The notes beneath the pieces were generated by a model. That model was given only the letters and a program-made list of their open reading frames with translations, was not told the DNA's origin and did no database searches. From assembly GCF_963583255.1 (NCBI RefSeq), contig NC_084808.1, positions 7,959,501 through 8,023,500 of the forward strand: DNA of 64,000 bases, in the 5' to 3' direction. This DNA is from Pyrus communis (Eukaryota; Streptophyta; Magnoliopsida; Rosales; Rosaceae). Position numbers and translations under genes: made by a program. Positions 20,862-33,134 of this stretch are shown here, piece by piece. Numbering within the stretch: the first letter of the stretch is position 1; the number at the start of each line of letters is the position of its first letter.

Positions 20862-22559
20862 ATCTTTTGCTAGTCCTCGAGCAAAACAAAACAACAAAAG
20901 AACACGAAACTAGACAAAACGAACAAAACACCACCTACACCTTCCAACAATCGTCTCACGGATTTCCAATGCACATGACAAGTTAAAAATCATTAGTCCC
21001 ATAGATTTTAGTCATCTTCACACTTAAGTACATTCTTAATCATAGTCACCACATACTATTTCACAATTAAGCATTTAAAACCATGTTTTGAATGTAGTAA
21101 CATGCCTTAGAGAATTTCCTCAATTCCTTACTAGAATGCACTCTATTTTCACACAGATTTTCTGACTACACACCCTACACTAGTTATATGTGAGAGATTG
21201 ATGTAAACATGAAAGACTAGCATCTCACATATGTTATAACAAAGAAAGCATTTTCTGGATTTACGATAATGATATGAATATGATCTCATGAATGGAATGC
21301 TACTACTTAGAATGAGAACCAGTGATTCCATAAGCTCATATCAATTCCAAACTCCACATATTGAATACATAACATCAAGATAGAAGTTGAGGGTTGTAAC
21401 GGGGCTAAGGGTAATGGTTTAACAAAGAAAGGTAAAGTAAAACAAAGGTTCTTAAAGTAATAGGAAGCGAAGTGATGAAATTGACACTTAAACTCACTTT
21501 TAATGGCAGAAATCAACTTTTAAACACAAGGGAAGATTCATGCAACAACTAGGGTCAAATTCACTCTTTTGGACCCTTCCTTCAATAACCATTGCTTGTG
21601 AGATCATTCTCACTTATTTTTCAACTCTTTTTCTTTCTTTTCAACACTTTTCTATTTTCTTTTTATTTTTCCACGAATTTTTTTTTCTTTATTTCATTCT
21701 TTGGCCGTGCCCTATTATCTTCCCCCACACTTATTTTCTGCAATATATTGTTCAAAAGGAGTTCATTCTAAGTCATGCTTCACTATACTTCAAGAACAAG
21801 GGTATGGGAAAGTCCTACTCTAAGCTAGGTAAGGAGTGATGTGGTTAACAAAGAAAATTGGCTGAAAAAGGCTAAAAAGGGTTAAAACTTACAACAAATA
21901 AGAAATATGAAAAGGGATTGGCTTTTTGGCTTTGGCTTGACTAACAACTTCATCTTATTGTATGTTATGCAAACAATATCATGCTTTGAATGAAACGGAT
22001 ATAAGTTCTAGCATTTAGTTCTATTATGATACAATTGCATTCTAAGTAGCAACCAAGCAAGGAATAATGAGATCATGCAACAACTTTAGAAAATAAAGAA
22101 TCACAGAAAATAACTCTCCAAGGAAGGTAATGGCTCGAGTCTCACAGGGTTGTAGCGTTTGTTTGAGTTCCTTCCTTCAAGCATGTTACAAAAACGAATT
22201 TTTCTTTTATGATTGCATGTGAAGTCATATATTATAACCATAACCAAGCATATACCAAGAGTAAATCAAACTTTTCTCTATGTTCATAACTCTTTTTAAC
22301 AGTCATGCAATTACAAACCAAATCCTTATCATTGTGTTGGAAGGTACCCTAAGACACAAACACACAAAAACGACTCAAAACACTCTTTTTAGGCTTTTCA
22401 AAACATATTTTTCAAATTTTTATGTGATTTTCGGAGTTATAACAACAAAACATACTAAAACACTCTAAAACATCTTAAAAACACCTTAAAACAGCAAGGA
22501 ACAACATTTGAAGTTATGGGTGATAAAATCCCACGAATTTGCATTAACAACATTAGTTA

Positions 22560-22598
22560 CCCCCCCCACACTTAAATCAAACATTGTCCTCAATGTTT
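22560..22598 (-). promoter_or_regulatory. Internal G-run (8 nt) plus stem-loop, copy 3
   Basis: Eight C residues (22560-22567) lie before the perfect stem-loop at 22579-22598, the counterpart of 5891-5931. Confidence 0.6.
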
Positions 22599-23452
22599 TA
22601 AGCATAGATTCACACAAAACATAAGTAAACACACAAAAAGCACTTAAACATACTAAACATGGCAGAATGTAATTAACAAAGAGAAGAGTTTAGGGACGCA
22701 AATCTGGTTATGGAGTGTAAATTCCCTCTTCTCCTTGGTGATTGCATTGAGGCTTTGATCTTTGTGATTCCACAGGCTTACTCTTGAACTGGTTTCCGCC
22801 CATCGTTGATTTTCCTTTGTGCTACTCTTGAACTGGGCAGTAGGATTCTTTTGGTCTCCCCCGGAGGTCTGAGCTTTCCCCTTTTATCTGTTTCTTTGTT
22901 CAATCTTTGCAGGAGTGGTCCCTTCTCTGGAAGTGTATCAACCGTTGAAGATGACTACTCGAGAGCAACGCTAGGTAAGCAATCAGGAATAAATTCCAGG
23001 CAGTCGTATCCAGATCGGAAGACTGACTCCAAATGCCGGCTGATTGCTTCTTTCACTTTGCCATGCGAGTAAGAACAAGGACAAAGAAAAAGACAGGGAA
23101 AGAGCATGATATGAGATACTTTTGCTTTTGACCTTGATGATATGAGATACATTTGCTTTTGAAGAAGCGGTGAATGAATCAGCACACTTCAATCCGCCAT
23201 TTCCTCCTGGGTCATCTGTACTCCAAGCATCTGGTATCATCTTTGGGGAAGAAGAAAGAATTGAGTATTTCGAAAGGCTTTGCTGGGAGTGCACCCTCAG
23301 AGGTGAGGGAGAGTTGGGCATTTTCTTCAGGTTTGCCTTGCCATAAAAGACGAAGGTCGACATATATAGAGATAATATCAAGTGGTGGTATTGTTCTTTT
23401 ACCCTTGTCGACAAACGTTTTGATCCCGCAAATCCGGCTTTTTGAAATAGTG

Positions 23453-23544
23453 GCGCCTCTTCGATTTCTGAACGACGCCCCTTCGATTTCTGAGCAGGCG
23501 CCCCTTCGATTTCTGAACGACGCCCCTTCGCTTTCTGAACGACA
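23453..23544. repeat. 22-bp minisatellite in cassette, copy 3
   Basis: There are four imperfect units built around CCCCTTCGATTTCTGAACGAC, homologous to 4867-4957. Confidence 0.85.
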
Positions 23545-23663
23545 CGTAGTCGTGCGGATGCGGCTCCTTTTGACAAAGCTGCACGCGTTTTCTGAAAAGC
23601 AGAGAAAGCGTCGCCGGACTTTGCGCTTGTCGGCTAAAGATGTGTAGTTGCGATGATGGCCTC

Positions 23664-23802
23664 CACGTGTTGTCTGAAAAGAAGAAATCTTTTGACAAAG
23701 TTGAACGCGTCTTCTGAAAAGCCGAGAACGCGTCGCCTAACTTACGCCGGAAATTCCGGCTTTTTGAATCGGTGGACGCGTCGCCTTGGCTTTTTATAGA
23801 GC
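23664..23802 (+). promoter_or_regulatory. Putative promoter of the antisense gene, copy 3
   Basis: CACGTG (23664-23669), TTTTGACAAAG (near 23691), ACGCGT sites (near 23704 and 23727) and a TATA-like TTTTTATAGAG (near 23790-23800) precede the ATG at 23915. A second possible TATA, TATATAGA, lies at 23363-23370. Confidence 0.4.
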
Positions 23803-23914
23803 TATCGATCACCACAACAAACACACTCTGAAGATTTCCCATTCTTGAAAATCGACTCCGGCCCTTTGATAATTAACTCCATCCACCCCATCTCTTTGAA
23901 CACTTTTGAAAAAA

Positions 23915-24547
23915 ATGGCAAACCCATCGAACCTTAGCTTAGAATTGAGTCTCAGCAGTGATACGGGCGCGCCGCGTCAAGGTAACGTATGGCGCCCTTC
24001 TTTCTTATCTTCTAACTGTCCTCTTACAGGTGAAGGCTCTGTGATGCAGGACGCCACAATAGCTACAATCGTAGCTAGGAACCTCCTTACTCCAAAAGAT
24101 AGTAGGCTACTGTCAGGACGGTCCGATGAGTTGGTCGTTCAAGAGTCCCTCGCTCTTAGTGTTCAGTGTGCGAGCTCTGTGTCTAACATGGGCCAACGCC
24201 TGCTTGCCCGCTCTCGTCAGGTGGAATCATTGATGGCAGAGGTGGAAAGTCTCAAGCAAGAGATCAAACTGCTTAAGTACGAGAATAGAAGTTTGCATGT
24301 GCTTGCAAATAACTATTCATCGGGCATGAAGAGGAAGCTTGATGAGCTGCAAGAATCCAATGGTCGAATGCAAAGTGACCGTCAAAGGCTTGCGGCTTTC
24401 TTCCAGAGGCACATTTTTCCTGGCTCATCTAGCGTTCCACCAAGTATTGAGGTCTCTTCTTCGATGCCTCCCGCTCCGACGCCTTCGGTTCCGATGCCTT
24501 CCGCTCCGACGCCTCGTGGTAGGGGTTCACGTAAACAACCTTTGTGA
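23915..24547 (+). CDS. Antisense zipper protein of the LARD cassette, copy 3 (210 aa, intact)
   Basis: This is an intact frame, MANPSNLSLELSLSS to SRKQPL, opposite to its minus-strand host. The ATG at 23915 is chosen over in-frame codons just upstream because all copies share the MxN(S/P)SNL start. Like copy 1 it has the LxLxLxL motif, the VWRPSF block, RNLLTPKDSRLLSGRSDEL and the heptad leucines of SLMAEVESLKQEIKLLKYENRSL. The tail is shorter than in copies 1 and 2 (about three Pro-rich units). Many substitutions separate it from copy 1, yet the frame stays open, which hints at recent selection or recent origin. The family is unknown to me. Confidence 0.7.
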   Translation: MANPSNLSLELSLSSDTGAPRQGNVWRPSFLSSNCPLTGEGSVMQDATIATIVARNLLTPKDSRLLSGRSDELVVQESLALSVQCASSVSNMGQRLLARSRQVESLMAEVESLKQEIKLLKYENRSLHVLANNYSSGMKRKLDELQESNGRMQSDRQRLAAFFQRHIFPGSSSVPPSIEVSSSMPPAPTPSVPMPSAPTPRGRGSRKQPL

Positions 24548-24686
24548 AGGCTCCATCATTCTGCCATGTTTTTTTTTTTTTTTTTTTTTTTTTATTTTAA
24601 TCAACATGCTTTGTTTTATTCAGTGCATTGGGTTGCCTCCCAAGTAGCGCTTTCTTTTACGTCTTGCAGCCGGACGAAGAACCCAA

Positions 24687-24731
24687 TCACTCCAGGATAT
24701 GTTCACGAATCGGATGAGAACTCCGAGTCAT
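24687..24731 (-). pseudogene. 14-codon gag stub of copy 3
   Basis: [14 protein letters not shown] followed by TGA. This is the start of the Athila gag-pol protein ([14 protein letters not shown] at 38645), joined directly to the sequence that normally follows the pol stop (TCTTCGTCCGGCTGCAAGAC). It records an internal deletion of nearly all of gag-pol. Confidence 0.85.
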
Positions 24732-24832
24732 AAACTAGTACCTAGAACAAGAAACAAAACAAGATTAAGAATCTGGAATAAAATAAAAACAAACGAAAAT
24801 AAAACAATCCAAGGAATTAGCAAATTTACTAA

Positions 24833-24850
24833 TCCCCGGCAACGGCGCCA
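24833..24850 (-). promoter_or_regulatory. Primer-binding site of copy 3
   Basis: TCCCCGGCAACGGCGCCA on the plus strand is the exact tRNA-Asp 3' end, five bases from the right LTR. Confidence 0.88.
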
Positions 24851-24855
24851 AAATT

Positions 24856-26773
24856 TGATGCGAGATTTATACGCGCACAAATTAAACCCTCTTTTTGTCG
24901 ATTGTAGTAAGTATGTAAGTAGGGATCGTTCTAGACCGGGGATTAGGAGGGATTTTTAACCACTTGGATTTGACTCAAAAACGTAAAATAACAATATGAA
25001 ACACTATACTAGACTCAAAGAATGCAAAACTAAACTTTAAAACACTAAAACAAACCAAAAGACTCAAATGAGCACTTTGGTGAATTTGGACGAAATTGGG
25101 AAATAAAATGAATCAAAACACTCATAAACACAAACTAAATGTATTTCTAACTAATCTAACACTTTAAAATAAATGGGGGATTGGTTTTGAACGAAATTAA
25201 ACTAAATGCACAGATTCTAATTAAAACAGAATGTAAAAACGAAATGGATGAAATAAAATGATGAGAAACTAGTTAGAGGGTTCCTTATCCACACATGAAC
25301 ATATACATATAATTTGATTCCCAGTTATGACTTCAACAAACGATGAATGACAATGCTCCAAGTTAATTAGGTCCGCTTAAACTAACTTTCAGATTTCCCT
25401 AGATTCATTGGATTGAATGGGATACGCATTACAACCAAATTATTCTTAATCAAAGTCCCTAACCATGGAATACGCATGATAGAGACATTCAACAAAGATC
25501 ATTAAGTTCAACGGAAATCATAAACATCGACTAGGCATTCATAACTATGGAATACGCATGTTAATCCCGCCTAGGGTTTACTAAACACAATCGTGACTAG
25601 CGATCTTTACTACTCATGAATATAAGTTCATAACGATTAGGTGAAATTCCCTTATATCCTAGCATCAAGTTTAGGCATGCAAATTAAGTGTCGACCCTCA
25701 ACCCACATACATAAACAAGTTCTTAATCAAAACAGAAAAGTAAACCACATCTAAAGTTCATGAATTCATAACTGGAGTAAATCAAATCATAACCAACATA
25801 TGTTCATGGCTTCAAATTCGCCTCTAACTAAAAAGAAATTAGTTCCACATGTTTAACATAATTGAACAACAAGTTAAATTAAACATGAAAACAGAAACAA
25901 AAGAAGAAAGAAAACACAAATTGATGGAATTGAATGGATGGAAAGTTAGCTACGGGGTTCATCTCCACATATGTTATACTTGCATAATAAAACGATTTCC
26001 AAATTGCATTTCAATAAACCATGAAACTCAACGCCCCGGGTCAATTAGGTCCGCTTAAATTAACCGTCAAGTTTTCCTTAAGTTAATGAATTGGATGGGT
26101 TAGCGCAACGCAATTCACAACATTCTCCAAAAGTCCTTTACGTGAAAAGCACAATAAAGATACAATCAAAGATCATTAAGCATCATGAAAACTATAAGTG
26201 TTGACGAAGCATTCGTTACTATGGAATACGCATGAAACTTATGCTAAGAATTCGTTTAACGCGATTGTTTATAAGCAACCTCCACTACTTGTGAATATAA
26301 GTTCGTAACTATTAGGTGAAACTCACTTAAATTCTAGCGTCATATTCATGCATGAAAATTAAGTGTGCACTCTCAATAAACATACATAAATAAGTTATCA
26401 ATCAAACGGTTAAACAAATTGAATCCACAACTTATGAAACGCAATTAGAAGTAATCAAATCAAAATGCAAGCATAAACATATATTTCGAATTTCCTCATA
26501 ACTTTGAAATCAAAGAAACACCTAAACATTCCAACAACTCAAACTTGAATTGTATGAACGTTTAGGCACTCTTCTCTTCCATTCCTCATACGTACAAAAC
26601 AAAGAGTATTGAAATTAAACATAGAAATCAAAGAAACAACTAAACATTCCAACAACTCAAACTTGAATTGTATGAACGTTTAGGCACTCTTCTCTTTCTC
26701 TTCGTTGTAGCACAAGGTCTAAGGATAGTTTGATGGTGTGAATGGTTTGGGGAGTGGTGGAGGAATGGAAGAG
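24856..26773 (-). repeat. Right (5') LTR of copy 3, first part
   Basis: It starts TGATGCGAGATTT after the primer site. It holds two related blocks, about 25250-25850 and 25920-26510. Both contain the rooted pattern around GTTAGC/GGGTTC, the CGATTAGGTGAAA motif and ATGCATGAAA, and only the second has an equivalent in the left LTR. The LTR resumes at 41081. Confidence 0.8.
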
Positions 26774-28966
26774 TGATGCGAATTTTATAGCGCACAAATT
26801 AAACCCTCTTTTCGTCAAATTGTAGTATAAGTATAAGTAGGGATCGTTCTGGACCGGGGATTAGGAGGGATTGTTAATCACTTGGATTTGACTCAAAAAC
26901 ATAAAAACAAAGTTAAAAACGTTCACAAAGACTCAAAGGACTCAAAACAAGTTCAAAAGACTCAAAACTGCCTAAAAACACTAACTAGGCAGTTTCTGAC
27001 CTTAAACCCAATGTTGGACGAATTTAAGATTATGGCTTGATTCAAACGTAAAAACACAATATAAAACACTATACTAGACTCAAAGAATGCAAAACTAAAC
27101 TTTAAAACACTAAGACAAATCAAAAGGCTCAAAACATCACAAACACACTCAAATCTGCCTAAAAACCACTTTCTGGGCAGATTTGAGCACAAACACAAAT
27201 TTGGACGAAATTAAGAAATAAATTGATTCAAAACACTTAGAAACATAAACTAAGACTCAAAGAATGCAAAACTAAACTTTAAAACACTAAAACAAACCAA
27301 AAGACTCAAACATCACCCAAAACACTCAAAACTGCCTTAAAATCACTTTCTGGGCAGTTTTGAGCACTTTGGTGAATTTGGACGAATTTGTGTAACAAAA
27401 TGAATCAAAACTCTTATAAACACAAACTAAGACACTTTCTAACTAAATTAGACAATAAAGTAAAGGGGGATTTAGGTTTTAACGAAATTAAATAAAATGC
27501 ACAGATTACAATTTAAAACAGAATGTAAATATGAAATAGATGGAATTGAATGGATGGGAACCTAGCTAAGGGGTTCATCTCCATACATGTTACACTTGCA
27601 TAATAAAATGATTTCCAATTGCATTTCAATAAACCATGAATTCTCAACACCCCAAGTTAACCGTGATGCACTAATTAACCTTCAAATCTTCCTAACGTTA
27701 TTGAATTGGATGATGCATGCGACAATTCAAAACATTCCCCACAAGTCCTCAACATGAATGCATAGAAGAGATACAAGCAAGAATCATTAAGCTCTATGAA
27801 AATTATAAGTGTTGACGAGGCATTCGTTACTATGGATTGCATGAAACTTATGCCAAGAATTCGTTTAACGCGATTGTTTATAAGCAACCTCCACTACTTG
27901 TGAATATAAGTTCGTAACTATTAGGTGAAACTCACTTATATTCTAGCGTCATATTCATGCATGAAAATTAAGCGTGCACTCTCAATTAAACATACATAAA
28001 TAAGTTATCAATCAAACAGTTAAACAAATTGAAACCACAACTTATGAAACGCAATTAGAAGTAATCAAATCAAAATGCAAGCATAAACATATATTTCGAA
28101 TCACCCCCTAACCAAGGGGGGTTTATTTCCTCATAACTTTGAAATCAAAGAAACACCTAAACATTCCAACAACTCAAACTTGAATTGTATGAACGTTTAG
28201 GCACTCTTCTCTTCCATTCCTCATACGTACAAAACAAAGAGAATTGAATTTAAACATTGAAATCAAAGAAACACCTAAACAATCCAACAACTCAAACTTG
28301 AATTGTATGAACGTTTAGGCACTCTTCTCTTCCTCGTTGTTGTAGCACAAGGTCTAAGGTGAGGTTTGGTGGTGTGAATGGTTTGGGGAATGGTGTTTGG
28401 ATTAATAGGGAAGAGAAAAGTGTTTTGGTGGCTGCTGCAAGGGTGTGGAGAGGTTTTGACGAATTTCTGGAATATGGAAGAGTGAATGAGAATGAATTGA
28501 ATGTTGTGTGAAGTGTGTATGGTTTTTATAGGGAGATGAATGGATGGGAGAGGGAACATGACAGCTAGGTTAAGTGAATGCATGTGCAAAACAGCTAGGA
28601 TGGCTGAAATTGTAAGGGGAATGCATGTGCAATGTTGGAAATCTGATGGGAGAAAGGTGGATGCATGTGTTGGCTGATTTAAAGAATGTGAGGGAATGAT
28701 GAAAGGGGAAACATGACAGCTAGGTTATGATGATGAGTGCATGTGGCTGATTTATGAAGAGTGAATGCATGTGGCTGCAAGGTGTGAATGATTATGGGTG
28801 CATGTGGCTGCAATGGATTAGGAATCCTTCAATTTCGTCCATTCCTTTTGCACCAAACATAAGCTATCCATTCCAAGTCCAATTTTGCTCCAAAATGCTC
28901 CAAAATGCATCTTTTTGCTTCCTTAGCCATATGAACCTAAAAACACACGGAAATAGCTTAAAGTAC

Positions 28967-31200
28967 TGATGCGAGAATTATACGCGCACAAATTAAACCC
29001 TCTTTTTGACAATTGTAGTATAGATATAAGTAGGGATCGTTCTTAACCGGGGATTAGGAGGGATTGCAAATCACTTGGAAACTGACTCAAAAACGTAAAA
29101 TAAAGTTTAAAACACTAAACTAAACTCAAAGAATGTAAAACTAAACACTTAAATCACTAAAACAAACCAAAAGACTCAAAACAGCACCAAAACACTCAAA
29201 ACTGCCTTAAAACACAATCTGGGCAGTTTTGAGCATTTTGACTACTTTGGACGAAATTGGGTAATAAATTGATTCAAAACACTTATAAACACAAACTAAG
29301 ACACTTTCTAACTAAGTTGGACACTAAAGTAAAGGGGGATTAAGGTTTTGACGAAATTAAATTAAATAAAACAAGTTAATAAACTAGGCAGATTGTATAA
29401 ACGGATTTGAGAAACAAGATGATGGATGGATTAGTTAGAGGTCCATTCTCCACACATGACACATTTATATATGAATCGATTCTCCAATTGTTTTTCATTA
29501 ACTATGATGCTCAACATCCCAAGTTAACCGTGATGCACTAATTAACTCTCAAATTTTCCTTAAGTTATTGAATTGGATGATGCATGCGACAATTCAAATC
29601 ATTCTCCAATGGTTCTCAACATGAATGCATAGAAGAGATACAATGAGAGATCATTATGCTCTATGAAAATTATAAGTGTTGACGAGGCAATTGTAACTAT
29701 GAATGCATGATACTTTTGCCAAGAATTCAATTAACGCGGTTGTGACTAGCAACCTTCACTACTCATGTTTATAAACTTGTGACGATTAGGTGAAACTCGT
29801 TTATAAACTAGCATCGAGTTTATGCATGAAGACTAAGTATGCATCCCTAATCAACATACAAAAACAAGTCTTTAATAAACATGATAATTGAATTGCAATC
29901 ACAAATTAACAAATCACAATTGGAAGAAATCAATTCATATTTCAAACATATCCATGGCTTCAAACTTTCCCCTAACTAATTAGGGGTTTAGCCACTCATG
30001 ATTACAACAAACTTAGAGAGTAATAACAAAGTAAACATTGAAAACAAGAATCGAAGTACACCTAAAAATTCCAACAACTCAATCTTGAATTGTATGAACG
30101 TTTAGGCCTCTTCTCCTCTAGTTGCTGCGGCACAAGGGGTTTTGGTGAGTTTTGGGGGTTATGGATGATGTAGAAGGATGTGTTTAGGGTAGGGATGGAT
30201 GTAGGGGAAGGTAAGGAGTGTTTTTGGGCAGAAAATATGAAGAATGGTGAAGTATGGTAGTGCTAGAGAGAGGGGAGGAATTTCTGGCGTGAATGAATGT
30301 GTATGAGATATGGTTTTCTGAAATGGAAGAGTGTGTGTTTTGTGGCTGCAATGCATGCTTATTTATAGGTGAAATGGGGGGAACATGATGACTAGGAATT
30401 AGGTGGAAAGCTGAAATGGTGATGGGAGATGCATGTGGCAGAAATGCATGTGATTAAAGGGTGGGAATGCATGTGTTTTGACAGAAAATAAAAGGGAATG
30501 TTGGAAATCTGGAATGGGAACCCACGGCATGGTTGTTTTCTGGTGGTGAATGGGTTTATGTTTGAATGGTGCATGTGGGTTGATTATTTAAAGGGAGTGC
30601 ATGTGGAATAAAGGTTGGAATGAACATGAAATGCACGGTTTTGAGAGATGATTATGGATGCATGTGTTGAATGATTATGGGTGTATGTGGGTGGAAATGC
30701 ATGTGGGAATGCATGTGATTTGGCTGAAATGAAAGGTAGTGGGAAGTGCATGTAAGCCATGGCACAAAGGTGAATGGGTGATGTGTGAATGTGGTTGAAT
30801 GATTAAAGTGTAAATGATTAATGAATGGTTCTTTGTTGATGGTGGAAATCTGAAATGATTAAGTGGAATGTGCATGTGGCTGCAATGATGGTGTTTTGCA
30901 CGGCAATGATGGAGAAAGAATGTGTGGATGTATGGTTGTGTTGGTGATGAATGTGAACTCTTTGTTCTTCATTTTCATTCCTTTGGTCTTCAATTTCGTC
31001 CATCTACTTGGCTTTAAGCATATGCAATCCATTCCAATCTCTAATTTGCTCCAAAAGGCTCCGAAAGGCATCCTTTTGCATCCTTAGCCATATGAACCTA
31101 TAAACACACGAAAATGACTTTAAACACTAAATTAAGTAAGAAAACACAACATAAATGCATAAGAACTAGCTAACAAAGGCGCATAAATATGCTTCTATCA
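28967..31200 (-). repeat. 3' LTR of the Athila element
   Basis: From TGATGCGAGAATT to CTTCTATCA. The TATA box (plus strand TATTTATA, 30360-30367) lies in reverse orientation, as expected for a minus-strand element. Confidence 0.93.
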
Positions 31201-31216
31201 AATTCCCCCACACTTA
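31201..31216 (-). promoter_or_regulatory. Polypurine tract of the Athila element
   Basis: AATTCCCCCACACTTA on the plus strand, next to the 3' LTR. Confidence 0.88.
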
Positions 31217-32487
31217 GCTTTTGCTAGTCCTCGAGCAAAACAAATAAACAAAACATAACCTAAACCTTCCAACGTTCACCTCAGGGATTTCCAATGGTAC
31301 ATGACAAGTTAAAAATCATCATCCCCACAGATTTGAGTCATCTTTACAATTGAAAACATACTTAATCATAGTCACCACTTACTAGTTCACAATTAATCGA
31401 TTAAAAGAATGTTTTGAATGTAGTAACATGCCTTAGAGAATTTGCTCAATCCTTACAAGATATGCACTCAATTTTCACTCAGATTTTCTAACTACACACC
31501 CTATACTAGTTATATGTGAGAAGATTGATGTAAATATGAAAACGAATGCTCACATATACGTATAACAAAGAACGCAATTTATGGAGTTAATAAGCATGTT
31601 TAGAAATGATCTCATGAATGGAATGCTACTACTTAGATGCGAGAACTAATGACCATATGCTCATACCAAATTCAAACTCCACAAATTGAAACACATAACA
31701 CTCAAGAATGAAGTCAAGGGTTGTAACGGGGCTTGGGGTAGTGGTTAACAAAGAAAAGATAAGGAGAACAAGCGTTCTTCAAGTAATAGTAAGCAAAGTA
31801 GTGTACTTAAGACTTAGAATTCATTTAGATTGCAGAAATTAACTTTAAAACACAAGGGGAAGACTTAGACAACTCCTTAGGGCCGAATTCATTGTTTTGG
31901 ACCCTTACTTCAACAAACAATACTTTGGAATTCTTTTCAACTCTTTTTCATACTTTTCACGCCTTTTTTTTTTTTTTTTTTTTTTTTTCTTTTTCTTTTC
32001 TTTCATGCCGTGCCTATGGCACACAAATTCTCACACAAGAACACTTCCCCCACACTTGTTTTCTGCCAACATAAATCGAAAGAAATTCAATTTGAATCAT
32101 GCTTTACTAAGCTTTAAGAACAAGGGTGTGGATGGTCCTAATCTAGGCTAGGTGAGGATAATGTGGGTTAACTTAAACATAAAATGACATGGGATACACG
32201 GTAATATGGCTAAGGTGGTGGTCACTACACAACTTCATCTTGAATCTGTGTTATGCAAATCAATAACATGCTTTGAATGAAATGGGCATGAGTTCTAGCA
32301 TTTGGAACTAAATGATGAAACGCCTCTAAGTAGTAACCAAGCAAAGAATAATGAGATCATGCAACGACTTAGAAAACAAAAATGCACAGATTCTAACTCT
32401 CCAAATAAACGTTTAGGCTCAAGTCTCACAAGGTTGTAGCGTTAATTTGAGTTCCTTCCTTCAAGCATGTTACAAAAACTGATTTTT

Positions 32488-32534
<47 letters not shown>

Positions 32535-33134
32535 ATTGCATGTGAAGTCATAAGTTATAACCACAACCAAGCATACACAAAGAGTAAATCAAACTTTCAT
32601 CCATGTTAATCACTCTCTTTAACAGCCATGTAATTACAAACCGAATCCTCATCATTGTGTTGGAAGGTACCCTAAAACAAAAACAAACACACAAAAACAC
32701 TTTGAAAACAACTCTTTTTGGGTTTTTAAAACAAATTTTTCAAATTTTTATGTGATTTTCGGATTTTTACTTCAAAACACACTAAAACACACCAAAACTG
32801 CTTAAAAACACTTAAAAACAGCAAGGAACAAGTCTATAAGTAAAGGGGTGATAAAATCCCATGAATTTGCATCAAAAACACTTAGTTACCCCCACACACT
32901 TAAATCAAACATTGTCCTCAATGTTTCAAGCATAAAATCACACAAAACACAAAGAAACACACAAACAGCAAGTAAAACAACTAAATAGGCAGATTCGAAA
33001 TAAACAACAAAGTGAAGGGTTTAGGAACGCAAATCTGGAATTGGAGTGATTCCTTGAGCTTCCTTTGTTGAATTGCATGGGTTGCCTCCCAAGTAGCGCT
33101 TTCTTTAACGTCTTGCAGCCGGACGAAGACACGT
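31217..33134 (-). other. Non-coding 3' region of the Athila element
   Basis: No coding frame with recognisable similarity. It contains two T-rich tracts (31966-31989, 32483-32531), the internal G-run complement (32889-32893) with the perfect stem-loop at 32907-32926, and, just past the pol stop, the conserved GGGTTGCCTCCCAAGTAGCG stretch (33079-33098, plus strand) that all deletion derivatives share. Confidence 0.75.
32889..32926 (-). promoter_or_regulatory. Internal G-run plus stem-loop, Athila element
   Basis: Five C residues (32889-32893), then the stem-loop AAACATTG-TCCT-CAATGTTT at 32907-32926. It lies about 1.7 kb from the true polypurine tract. Confidence 0.6.

Larger units (their letters stand above)
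22651..24570 (+). other. Antisense-gene cassette, copy 3
   Basis: The right boundary CATTCTGCCATGTTT (24556-24570) is the exact inverse of AAACATGGCAGAATG at 22656-22670. Between them are the hairpin region, the TATATAGA site (23363-23370), the 22-bp minisatellite (23453-23544), the G-box region and the intact zipper gene. Confidence 0.7.

Noticed and set aside
23906..23914. Upstream in-frame start for the copy 3 zipper protein
   Set aside because: The codon there is TTG, and all copies share the ATG at the position corresponding to 23915.
31217..33134. Envelope-like gene expected in some Athila elements
   Set aside because: No frame of useful length and no membrane segment, only T-tracts and the internal stem-loop.
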